NCBI GenBank assembly: GCA_949287905.1
Contig: CASEHX010000018.1
Coordinates: 62,001-126,000 of the forward strand
Length of the DNA: 64,000 bases
Source of the DNA: an uncultured Olsenella sp.
GTDB taxonomy: Bacteria > Actinomycetota > Coriobacteriia > Coriobacteriales > Atopobiaceae
Direction: 5' to 3'
Below, piece after piece: positions 43,446-51,593 of this stretch. How positions within the stretch are numbered: position 1 is the first letter of the stretch; every line of letters starts with the position of its first letter. The notes under the pieces were generated by a model. The model was not told the DNA's origin and did no database searches. It was given only the letters and a program-made list of their open reading frames with translations. The position numbers were made by a program, and so were the translations under genes.

Positions 43446-46067
43446 CTAGTCCTCGTAGGAGCTGGGCTCGCGGCCGTAGAAGGCGTCGAGGTAGAGCTCC
43501 TTGATCTCGGACACGAGCGGGTAGCGCGGGTTGGCGCCGGTGCACTGGTCGTTGAACGCGTTCTCGGACATCTCGTCGAGCGTGGCGAGGAAGTCCTCCT
43601 CGGTGACGCCAAAGCCGGCGATCGTCTCGGGCACGCCCACGTGAGCCTTGAGCTCCTCGATGCGCTTTACGAAGTTCTCGAAGACCTCACGGTCATCCTT
43701 GCCCTGGATGCCGCAGAAGCGGCCGGCCTCGGCGTAGCGAGCGAGGGTCTTGGGGTGATCGTACTGCGGGAAGGTGCCCATCTTCACCGGGCGCTCGGCG
43801 GCGTTGTAGCGCATGACGCGGGTGAGGATGACGGCGTTGGCCAGGCCGTGGGCGATGTGGTGGTAGGCACCGAGCTTGTGGGCCATGGAGTGGTTCACGC
43901 CGAGGAAGGCGTTGGCGAAGGCCATGCCGGCGAGGCAGGACGCGTTGGCCATGTGGTCACGGGCCTCGACGTCGGTGCCGTCGTCATAGGCGCGCTCGAG
44001 GTAGTTGAGCACGAGCTTCATGGCGCGAAGGGCAAGGCCGTCGGTGTAGTCGGACGCCATGATGGAGACGTAGGCCTCGAGGGCGTGGGTGAGGACGTCG
44101 ACGCCGGAGGCGGCGGTCAGGCCCTTGGGCTGGGTCATCATGTTGTCGGTGTCGACGATGGCCATGTTGGGCAGGAGCTGGTAGTCAGCGATCGGCCACT
44201 TGGTGCCGGTGTTGGCGTCGGTGATGATCGAGAACGGGGTCACCTCGGAGCCGGTACCGGAGGAGGTGGGGATGGCCACGAAGAAGGCCTTCTGACCCAT
44301 CTCGGGGAAGGTGTAGACACGCTTGCGGATGTCCATGAAGTCCATGGCCATGTCCTCGAACTTGGCCTCGGGGTGCTCGTACATCATCCACATGATCTTG
44401 CCGGCGTCCATCGCGGAGCCGCCGCCGATGGCGATGATGCAGTCGGGCTCGAAGGCCTTGACCTGCTCGAGGCCGCGCTCGCAGTCCTGGAGCTTGGGGT
44501 CAGGCGAGATGGACCAGAAGCTCGAGTAGACGATGCCCTGCTCGTCGAGGGACGCCTCGATCTTCTTGGTGAAGCCGGACTTGTAGAGGAAGGAGTCGGT
44601 GACGATGAAGGCGCGCTTCTTGCCGTAGACCTCGGAGAGCTCGCGCAGGGCCACGGGCATGCAGCCCTTCTTGAAGAAGACCTTCTCGGGGACACGGAAC
44701 CACAGCATGTTCTCACGCCTCTCTGCGACGGACTTGATGTTGAGCAGGTGCTGGGGGCCAACGTTGCCGGAGACGGAGTTGCCGCCCCAGGAGCCGCAGC
44801 CGAGGGTAAGCGAAGGCGGCATCTTGAAGTTGTAGATGTCACCGATGCCGCCCTGAGCAGCCGGGGTGTTGATGAGGATGCGGCAGGTCTTCATGCGCTT
44901 GGCGTGCTCGGCCATCTTCTCGGTCTCGCGCGTGTCGATGAACAGCGAGCTCGTGTGACCGTAGCCACCGTCGGCGATGAGACGCTCGGCCTTGGAGAGG
45001 GCGTCCTCCCAGTCGGAGGCGCGATACATGCCGAGGATGGTGGTCAGCTTCTCGTGCGCCCACGGCTCGGAGGGCTCGACGGACTCGACCTCGCCGATGA
45101 GCACCTTGGTGCTCTCGGGGACGGTCACGCCGGCGGTCGCGGCGATCTTGGGGGCGGGCTGGCCGACCATCTTGGCGTTGACGCCGCCGTTGACGATGAC
45201 GGTGTTGCCGACCTTGGCGATCTCGTCGCCCTGCAGGAAGTAGCAGCCGCGCTTCTGGAACTCGGCCTTCACCTTGTCGTAGATGCCGTCGAGAACGATG
45301 ACGTTCTGCTCGGTGGCGCAGATCATGCCGTTGTCGAAGGTCTTGGAGTGGATGATGGAGTTGACGGAGAGCTCCACGTCGGCGGTGTCGTCGATGATGG
45401 CGGGGTTGTTGCCCGGGCCAACGCCGAGGGCGGGCTTGCCGGAGGAGTACGCGGCGTTGACCATGCCCGGGCCACCGGTGGCGAGGATGATGTCAGCGGA
45501 GCGCATGAGCTCGGCAGTCATGTCGAGGGACGGCACGTCGATCCAGTCGATGATGCCCTCGGGGGCGCCGGCCTTGACGGCGGCGTCACGCACGATGCGG
45601 GCGGCCTCGGCCGTGCACTCCTTGGCGCGCGGGTGCGGCGAGATGAGGATGGCGTTGCGGGTCTTCAGGCAGATGAGGCACTTGAAGATGGCCGTGGACG
45701 TGGGGTTGGTCGTCGGGATGACGGCGGCGACGAGGCCGAGCGGCTCCGCGACCTGCTTGTAGCCGAAGGCGGGGTCGTCAGAGATGACGTCGCACGTCTT
45801 CATGTCCTTGTACTTGTTGTAGATGTACTCGGAGGCATAGTGGTTCTTGATGACCTTGTCCTCCATGATGCCGTAGCCGGTCTCCGCGACGGCCATCTTG
45901 GCCAGCGGAATGCGGGCCTTGTTGGCTGCCATGGCGGCCTCATAGAAGATCTTGTCCACCTGCTCCTGGGTGAACTTAGCGAACTCGGCCTGCGCGGCGC
46001 GCATCTCCTTGATGCGTGCTTGCAGCGCCTCGACGCTGTCGATCGTGGTCGTAACGTTGTCTGCCAT
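43446..46067 (-). CDS. adhE: Bifunctional acetaldehyde-CoA/alcohol dehydrogenase
   Basis: 873 aa. Residues 1 to about 440 are a CoA-acylating aldehyde dehydrogenase with the catalytic cysteine in GMICATEQ; the remainder is an iron-dependent alcohol dehydrogenase with GGGSAMDAGK, TSSGTGSEVTPF and the His-rich metal site near HSMAHKLG and HIAHGLAN. Converts acetyl-CoA to ethanol while reoxidising two NADH. AGGAGGA precedes ATG 46067. Proteins of this type form spirosome filaments. Confidence 0.97.
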   Translation of the reverse strand: MADNVTTTIDSVEALQARIKEMRAAQAEFAKFTQEQVDKIFYEAAMAANKARIPLAKMAVAETGYGIMEDKVIKNHYASEYIYNKYKDMKTCDVISDDPAFGYKQVAEPLGLVAAVIPTTNPTSTAIFKCLICLKTRNAILISPHPRAKECTAEAARIVRDAAVKAGAPEGIIDWIDVPSLDMTAELMRSADIILATGGPGMVNAAYSSGKPALGVGPGNNPAIIDDTADVELSVNSIIHSKTFDNGMICATEQNVIVLDGIYDKVKAEFQKRGCYFLQGDEIAKVGNTVIVNGGVNAKMVGQPAPKIAATAGVTVPESTKVLIGEVESVEPSEPWAHEKLTTILGMYRASDWEDALSKAERLIADGGYGHTSSLFIDTRETEKMAEHAKRMKTCRILINTPAAQGGIGDIYNFKMPPSLTLGCGSWGGNSVSGNVGPQHLLNIKSVAERRENMLWFRVPEKVFFKKGCMPVALRELSEVYGKKRAFIVTDSFLYKSGFTKKIEASLDEQGIVYSSFWSISPDPKLQDCERGLEQVKAFEPDCIIAIGGGSAMDAGKIMWMMYEHPEAKFEDMAMDFMDIRKRVYTFPEMGQKAFFVAIPTSSGTGSEVTPFSIITDANTGTKWPIADYQLLPNMAIVDTDNMMTQPKGLTAASGVDVLTHALEAYVSIMASDYTDGLALRAMKLVLNYLERAYDDGTDVEARDHMANASCLAGMAFANAFLGVNHSMAHKLGAYHHIAHGLANAVILTRVMRYNAAERPVKMGTFPQYDHPKTLARYAEAGRFCGIQGKDDREVFENFVKRIEELKAHVGVPETIAGFGVTEEDFLATLDEMSENAFNDQCTGANPRYPLVSEIKELYLDAFYGREPSSYED

Positions 46068-46192
46068 GCGTTCCTCCTATTACTCGGACCGTACGACGAC
46101 GTTACTCGCCGGCCGGTCGTACAAAGGACAGTAGAAAGCGCGTTCGTTTTGGCCACATATGTGTGTTACGCATTCCAAGTGAGTATATCATT

Positions 46193-46230
46193 CCCCGCGC
46201 CCGCTCGAGTCATCACGGGCGAGCGCGGGG
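46193..46230. terminator. GC-rich hairpin after the PTS gene
   Basis: CCCCGCGC-CGC (46193-) pairs with GCG-GCGCGGGG (ending 46230). The T-rich side (ATTTT) is on the plus strand; for the leftward PTS transcript the hairpin is not followed by T residues, so termination may be weak. Confidence 0.5.
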
Positions 46231-46236
46231 ATTTTG

Positions 46237-48099
46237 CTAGCGAGCGCCTGAAAGGACGCTCACGACCCACTCGATGTCATCGGTGGTCTTCATCTTCTCC
46301 AGAACGGACTCGTCCTCGAGGATGCGACAGATGTTGGCGAGAACCTCGAGGTGCTCCTCGCCCTTACCGGCGATGCCAAAGACGAGGTTGGCCTTCTCGC
46401 CGTCGAAGTCGACGCCCTCGGGGTACTGCTGGAGGACGACGCCCGTCTTCTCGACCGCCTCCTTCGCCTCGTTGGTGCCGTGCGGGATGGCGATGCCCAT
46501 GCCGATGTAGACGCTCGTGAGGCGGTCGCGCTCGACCATGGCGTCGACGTACGGCTCGCTCACGCAGCCGCGCTCGACGAGAAACGCCCCGGAGTCGCGG
46601 ATGCACTGCTCGCGCCCGACGGGAGAGAGGCCGAGCTGGATGTCGCCCGCGGCGATGCTGAGGCTCGGTCGCTCCTCCTCCGGCTCGGGGGCGGGAGCGG
46701 GCGTGGGCTCGATGAGCTCGGAGGCGTGACCGATCTGCGTCAGCGCCTTGTAGAGGGAATCGAGCGCCGGGTCGTCCAGGAAGTTGTCGATGGTGACGAT
46801 CTGCGCCGAGGGTGCGCTCTTGCGGGCGCGCTCGGAGAGCACGCGCTGGCAGACCACGATGTCCGCGTCACTGGGGACGGTGTCCACGCTCGAGTGCTCA
46901 ACGGTGAGGTCGGGGCGCTCGGCCTTGATGCGGTTGCGGAAGCGCGTGGCTCCCATCGCGGAGGAGCCCATGCCGGCGTCGCAGGCAAAGACGATCTTGC
47001 CGCCCTGGGTGTCGGAGATGACGGCGGCCTCGGCCGTGCCCTTCATCTCGCGCATCTGCTCGCTCGCCTGGTCGATGTCGGCCGAGGCCATGGAGCGCAC
47101 GAGAGGGGTGGCGATCAGGAACGAGACTCCCGCCGCGAGGATGACGCCGATGAGGTTGGTGACCACGCAGTCTGACGGTGACATCGAGAGGAAGGCGATG
47201 ATCGAGCCGGGGGACGCGGCGGAGGTCAGTCCCGCGCCCGTGAGGCTGAACCAGGCGATGGCCGCCATGTTGCCCACGATGGGGGCGATGATGACCTTGG
47301 GGTTCATGAGAACGTAGGGGAAGTAGATCTCATGGATGCCGCCGAAGAAGTGGATGATCACGGCGCCGGGGGCGGACTGACGGGTCTTCTTGTCCTTGCA
47401 GAAGAAGCAGTACGCGAGAAGAACGCCGAGGCCGGGGCCAGGGTTGGCCTCGAGCATGTACATGATCGAGCGGCCGGTCTCCTCAGCCTGGGCGATGCCG
47501 ATGGGCGTGAAGATGCCGTGGTTGATGGCGTTGTTGAGGAAGAGCACCTTGGCCGGCTCGATGAAGATGGCGAGCAGCGGCATCAGGGCGTACTGCATGA
47601 GGATCTGAACGCCGCCCATGAGCACCGCGAGGATGGCCGTCATGATCGGGCCGATCGCAAGGTAGCCGAGCATGGCGAGCAGCATGCCGAGGATGCCCAC
47701 GGAGAAGTTGTCGATCAGCATCTCAAAGCCGGCCGGGGTGCGGCCCTCCATGAGGCGGTCAAAGGTCTTGATGACCCATCCCGCGAACGGACCCATGACC
47801 ATGGCGCCCATGAGCATCGTCGTGTCGGGAGCGCCAGCGATGCATCCGATGACCGCGATGGCGCCGGCGATGCGACCGCGGTCGCCACCGGTGAGGTAAC
47901 CGCCCTGCGCGGCGATGAGCACCGGGATGAGATAGCTGAGCATCGGGCCGGTGATGCTCGCGAACCCCTCGTTGGGGAGCCAGCCCGTCTCGATGAAGAG
48001 CGCGGTCAGAAAGCCCCAGGCGATAAATGCTCCGATGTTTGGCATGACCATGCTGCTGAGGAACTTGCCGAACTTAGAGAGACCTTCTCGCACAGACAT
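46237..48099 (-). CDS. mtlA: Mannitol-type PTS permease EIICBA
   Basis: 620 aa. Membrane EIIC residues 1 to about 335 (GGIHEIYFPYVLMNP near 263-277 is the substrate signature), EIIB with Cys373 in FACDAGMGSSAMG, and EIIA with His540 in MGIAIPHGTNEA. Domain order and lengths match MtlA (C384 and H554 in E. coli). It imports and phosphorylates a hexitol, by similarity mannitol. AAAGGAGG precedes ATG 48099. No mannitol-1-phosphate dehydrogenase (mtlD) is adjacent; the divergent operon instead holds fruK and a different dehydrogenase. Its upstream region has two copies of a CTTTTGTTTCAACG repeat. Confidence 0.9.
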   Translation of the reverse strand: MSVREGLSKFGKFLSSMVMPNIGAFIAWGFLTALFIETGWLPNEGFASITGPMLSYLIPVLIAAQGGYLTGGDRGRIAGAIAVIGCIAGAPDTTMLMGAMVMGPFAGWVIKTFDRLMEGRTPAGFEMLIDNFSVGILGMLLAMLGYLAIGPIMTAILAVLMGGVQILMQYALMPLLAIFIEPAKVLFLNNAINHGIFTPIGIAQAEETGRSIMYMLEANPGPGLGVLLAYCFFCKDKKTRQSAPGAVIIHFFGGIHEIYFPYVLMNPKVIIAPIVGNMAAIAWFSLTGAGLTSAASPGSIIAFLSMSPSDCVVTNLIGVILAAGVSFLIATPLVRSMASADIDQASEQMREMKGTAEAAVISDTQGGKIVFACDAGMGSSAMGATRFRNRIKAERPDLTVEHSSVDTVPSDADIVVCQRVLSERARKSAPSAQIVTIDNFLDDPALDSLYKALTQIGHASELIEPTPAPAPEPEEERPSLSIAAGDIQLGLSPVGREQCIRDSGAFLVERGCVSEPYVDAMVERDRLTSVYIGMGIAIPHGTNEAKEAVEKTGVVLQQYPEGVDFDGEKANLVFGIAGKGEEHLEVLANICRILEDESVLEKMKTTDDIEWVVSVLSGAR

Positions 48100-48165
48100 T
48101 GGCCCCTCCTTTCTTATGGGCCCGCGCACGGGCCGACGTGTTGAACAGAGTGGCTTGCGCCGTGA

Positions 48166-48341
48166 CTTTTGTTTCAACGCCTAACATTCTAGGCTTTTGT
48201 TTCAACGATTCTAGGGTTTCTTAAGATTCCGAGTTGAATGGTACGTATTTGCCGGTGAACGGTAGCGTTTTATCGATTTTTACTTTTGGATTGACAGATA
48301 TATGACTGTTGTTATGATGACTCTTGACTTTTGTTTCGACA
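48166..48341. promoter_or_regulatory. Putative operator repeats in the mtlA-fruK spacer
   Basis: CTTTTGTTTCAACG at 48166-48179 and 48194-48207 (28 bp apart) and CTTTTGTTTCGACA at 48328-48341. Both left copies are followed by ATTCTAGG, after six extra bases in the first. TTTTGTTTC repeats are typical of DeoR-family operators, and a DeoR regulator is encoded at 50780-51541. Confidence 0.7.
48291..48318 (+). promoter_or_regulatory. Promoter for fruK operon
   Basis: TTGACA at 48291-48296 and TATGAT at 48313-48318, separated by 16 bp, a near-consensus sigma70 promoter. The third operator-like repeat (48328-48341) lies just after the expected start site, a position for repression. Confidence 0.75.
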
Positions 48342-48378
48342 GTTCTGGTCATTGCTGCAAAAGGGAGAGGAGTTTCGA

Positions 48379-49308
48379 ATGATCTATACCGTGACGCTCA
48401 ACCCCGCGCTCGACAAGACGGTGACGATCCCTCGATTTGCCCTGGACTCCGTCAACCGCATCTCCGAGCTGAGGGAGGACCCGGGCGGAAAGGGAATCAA
48501 CGTTTCCAAGGTCATCGCCAAGCTCGGGGGAACCAGCCGCGCCATCGCACTGCTCGGCGGGGCCGTCGGCGAGAAGATCGAGCTGGCACTCGAGGGGATG
48601 GGCATCGACGTCTGGGCGTTCGAGGCCAACGGAGAGACGCGCACCAACACGAAGATCGTCGACCCCGTGCTCGACACCCACACCGACGTCAACGAGCCGG
48701 GCCCCGAGGCAACGCTCGCGCTTCTCGACGGAATGCTCGCCTCGCTTGCCGATGCCATCCAGGACGGGGACATCGTCGTCCTCTCGGGAAGCCTTCCCAA
48801 GGGCGCGCCGGTCGCCACCTACGAGACCTGGTGCAGAACGTGCACCGCCGCCGGTGCAAAGGTCTTTCTCGACGCGGACGGGGACGCGCTCTCGCATGGG
48901 CTCAAGGCGCTCCCCCACCTCGCGAAGCCCAACGACGCCGAGCTCTCGCGCATCTGCGGAAGAAGGCTCGAGGGCGTGACCGAGATCGCAGGCGAGGCTC
49001 GCGCGATCGTCGAGCGGGGCGTCTCCCGCGTCGTGGTCTCCATGGGGGGAGCGGGGGCGCTGTTCGCGGAGAGCGGCAGGACGCTGCTCGCACACTCCCC
49101 CAAGGTGCCCGTCGGCTCGACCGTCGGCGCCGGGGACTCCGTCGTCGCGGCCCTCGCGTTTGCCGAGGAGCGAGGCATGTCCCTTGAGGACACGGCCCTT
49201 CTCGCCATGGCAACGGGGGCGGCAAACGTCATGCAGTCCGGAACGCAGGCGGCTGAGCGCGAGCTCGTCGACTCGCTCCTGGACCGGGTTTCTCTCGAAG
49301 AGCTCTAG
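48379..49308 (+). CDS. fruK: 1-phosphofructokinase (PfkB family)
   Basis: 309 aa. VTLNPALDKT at the start, PGGKGINVSKVI and the anion loop GSTVGAGDSVVAALAF identify the 1-phosphofructokinase/tagatose-6-phosphate kinase group. Phosphorylates a ketose phosphate to a bisphosphate for aldolase. GGGAGAGGAG precedes ATG 48379. First gene of a plus-strand unit with the dehydrogenase and probably the regulator; divergent from the PTS gene. Confidence 0.88.
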   Translation: MIYTVTLNPALDKTVTIPRFALDSVNRISELREDPGGKGINVSKVIAKLGGTSRAIALLGGAVGEKIELALEGMGIDVWAFEANGETRTNTKIVDPVLDTHTDVNEPGPEATLALLDGMLASLADAIQDGDIVVLSGSLPKGAPVATYETWCRTCTAAGAKVFLDADGDALSHGLKALPHLAKPNDAELSRICGRRLEGVTEIAGEARAIVERGVSRVVVSMGGAGALFAESGRTLLAHSPKVPVGSTVGAGDSVVAALAFAEERGMSLEDTALLAMATGAANVMQSGTQAAERELVDSLLDRVSLEEL

Positions 49309-49338
49309 AGACAGTTATCACAGAGAAGGGATTCAATC

Positions 49339-50604
49339 ATGAAGGCTAAGGCAGTGCGTCTCCACGCGGCAAACGACCTGCGCATCGACGAGTTCGAGCT
49401 TCCCCAGATCAAGGACGACGAGGTGCTCGTCAAGGTCGTCTCGGACAGCATCTGCATGTCCACCTACAAGTGCGCCACCCTGGGCGTCGAGCACAAGCGC
49501 GTCCACGAGGACGTGGCCGAGCACCCCGCGATCATGGGCCACGAGTTCGCCGGCGACATCGTCGAGGTGGGCGCCAAGTGGGCAGACCGCTTTAAGCCCG
49601 GCATGAAGTTCACGATCCAGCCCGCCCTCAACTACAAGGGCACCATGTGGAGCCCGGGCTACTCCTACGAGTTCTGCGGCGGCGACGCCACCTACTGCAT
49701 CCTCCCCGCCGAGGTCATGGAGTGCGACTGCCTGCTCGAGTACACCGGCGAGGCATACTACCAGGCTTCCCTCGCCGAGCCCATGAGCTGCTCGATCGGC
49801 GCGTTCCACGCGGCGTACCACACCCAGATGGGCGTCTACACGCACGAGATGGGCATCCGCGAGGGCGGCAAGCTCGCCATCGTGGCCGGCGCGGGCCCCA
49901 TGGGCCTGGGCGCGCTCACCTACGCGCTGCACTGCGATCGTCGCCCGTCACTCGTGATGGTGGCCGACATCAACCAGGATCGCCTCGACCGCGCCGAGGA
50001 GCTCTTCCCGCCCGCGGAGGTCAAGGCCGAGACGGGCATCGACCTCGTCTTCATCAACAACGGGAACTTCGACGACCCCGTTGCCGCGCTCCGCGAGGTC
50101 TCGGGTGGCACCGGCTTCGACGACGTGCTCTGCTACGCACCGGTGGCCCCCGTCGTGACGCTCTCCGACGCCATCCTCGGCCGTGACGGCTGCCTCAACT
50201 TCTTTGCCGGTCCCACCGACAAGAACTTCAAGGCCGAGATGAACTTCTACGAGGTCCACTACGGCTCTCACCACGTAATGGGCACCACCGGCGGCAACAC
50301 CGACGACGAGATCGAGTCCCTCGAGCTCACCGCCGCCGGGCGCATCGACCCCGCCGTCATGGTCACGCACGTGGGCGGCCTCGACGCCGCGGCGGAGACC
50401 ACCCTCAACCTGCCCAAGATCCCCGGCGGCAAGAAGCTCATCTACACGCACGTCTCCATGCCGCTCGTCGCCCTCGAGGATCTGCGCTCCAAGGCAGCCG
50501 AGGACGAGCGCTACGCCGGCCTCGCGGACATCGTCGAGGCGAACAAGGGCCTCTGGTGCCCCGCCGCCGAGCGCTTCCTGCTCGAGCACTGGGCGGAGAA
50601 CTAG
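49339..50604 (+). CDS. Zinc-type dehydrogenase, L-sorbose-1-phosphate reductase-like
   Basis: 421 aa, medium-chain dehydrogenase/reductase fold but longer than usual. Catalytic-zinc residues appear as Cys in ICMSTYKCA and HE in MGHEFAGDIVEVGA; the structural-zinc cysteine loop is absent. AGAGPMGLGALTYAL is the NAD(P) site. Length and pattern suit the SorE group, which interconverts sorbose-1-phosphate and glucitol-6-phosphate; other hexitol phosphates are possible. It lies 30 bp after fruK. A GC-rich hairpin follows (50637-50687). Confidence 0.75.
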   Translation: MKAKAVRLHAANDLRIDEFELPQIKDDEVLVKVVSDSICMSTYKCATLGVEHKRVHEDVAEHPAIMGHEFAGDIVEVGAKWADRFKPGMKFTIQPALNYKGTMWSPGYSYEFCGGDATYCILPAEVMECDCLLEYTGEAYYQASLAEPMSCSIGAFHAAYHTQMGVYTHEMGIREGGKLAIVAGAGPMGLGALTYALHCDRRPSLVMVADINQDRLDRAEELFPPAEVKAETGIDLVFINNGNFDDPVAALREVSGGTGFDDVLCYAPVAPVVTLSDAILGRDGCLNFFAGPTDKNFKAEMNFYEVHYGSHHVMGTTGGNTDDEIESLELTAAGRIDPAVMVTHVGGLDAAAETTLNLPKIPGGKKLIYTHVSMPLVALEDLRSKAAEDERYAGLADIVEANKGLWCPAAERFLLEHWAEN

Positions 50605-50636
50605 GTAGGTCGCGGCCGATCCGGCCGAGCCTATAG

Positions 50637-50687
50637 GGGTCCCGCGCGCCGAATCCTCAACCAGGGCGGAGGAGGCGCGCGGGACCC
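50637..50687 (+). terminator. Perfect 14-bp hairpin after the dehydrogenase gene
   Basis: GGGTCCCGCGCGCC (50637-50650) with its complement at 50674-50687 and a 23-base loop. No T-run. It probably separates the fruK unit from the regulator gene. Confidence 0.6.
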
Positions 50688-50779
50688 GACGTTACCCCAT
50701 GCGAAAAACGGGGCCCTTCGCGGGACAACGCGGGCCACGATTGGCTAAGATTCTGGCAGTCGACGAAGGCGAGGTCCAC

Positions 50780-51541
50780 ATGAGCAGCATGGTCGAGAGG
50801 CGCGACGCGATCGCGGCACTCGTCACTTCCGAGGGAAGCGTGACGTTCGGTCTTCTCAAGAAGGCCTTTCCGGACGTATCCGAGATGACGCTGAGGACGG
50901 ACCTCAAGGCGCTCGACGAGGCGCGTCGCATCGTGCGCACGCACGGGGGCGCCCGCTCGGTCGAGTACGTCGTCGGCACCGACGACCTCCTCCTCAACAG
51001 GAACACGCGAAACGTCGAGGCCAAGATGACGATCGCCAGAAAGGCGAAGGAGCTCGTGAGGCCCGACAGCACGGTGTTTCTCGACTCCGGGTCTACGACG
51101 ACGGCGCTCGCGCGCGAGCTGGACGACGTGAGGACCCTCGTCTTCACGAACAGCCTCACGTGCGCCGCCGAGCTCGCCCGTCTGGAGCACGCGCGCACCA
51201 TCATGATCGGCGGAAGCCTCAATCGCTACAGTCTGAGCCTCAACGGCTCCAAGAGCATCGAGGACATCAACTCCCTCAACTTTGACCTGCTCTTTCTCGG
51301 CGTGACCTCGTTCCAGTCCTCGACCGGCTTTGCCTGTGGATCGGACGACGAGGCCGCGCTCAAACGCGCGCTCATCGCCCATGCGGAGAGGACCGCGGTG
51401 CTCATGGACTCCTCCAAGCTCGGGCAGAAGAGCACGTTCAAGATATGCGGCCTCGAGGACGTCGACTACGTCGTCTCCGACGGCAACCTCACGGAGCACT
51501 TCAAGAAGTACTGCGAGGAGGCCGAGGTCACGGTTCTCTAG
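50780..51541 (+). CDS. DeoR-family transcriptional regulator
   Basis: 253 aa. N-terminal helix-turn-helix (VERRDAIAALV ... VSEMTLRTDLKAL) and C-terminal sugar-phosphate sensor domain (FLDSGSTTTALARELDD, FTNSLTCAAEL, GGSLN). It likely controls the divergent mtlA and fruK genes through the TTTTGTTTC repeats, with a sugar phosphate as effector. Start ATG 50780 follows GAAGGCGAGG. fbp begins 52 bp later and could be co-transcribed. Confidence 0.88.
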   Translation: MSSMVERRDAIAALVTSEGSVTFGLLKKAFPDVSEMTLRTDLKALDEARRIVRTHGGARSVEYVVGTDDLLLNRNTRNVEAKMTIARKAKELVRPDSTVFLDSGSTTTALARELDDVRTLVFTNSLTCAAELARLEHARTIMIGGSLNRYSLSLNGSKSIEDINSLNFDLLFLGVTSFQSSTGFACGSDDEAALKRALIAHAERTAVLMDSSKLGQKSTFKICGLEDVDYVVSDGNLTEHFKKYCEEAEVTVL

Positions 51542-51593
51542 GCCTCGCCCGAGAGCAGCGCGCCCCACGGCGACCACCCAGGAAGGAGTGGAC

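Noticed and set aside
42621..46520. A 1299-codon plus-strand frame over the kinase and adhE genes
   Set aside because: It is the antisense mirror of two well-supported genes, with biased composition and no ribosome site or motif.
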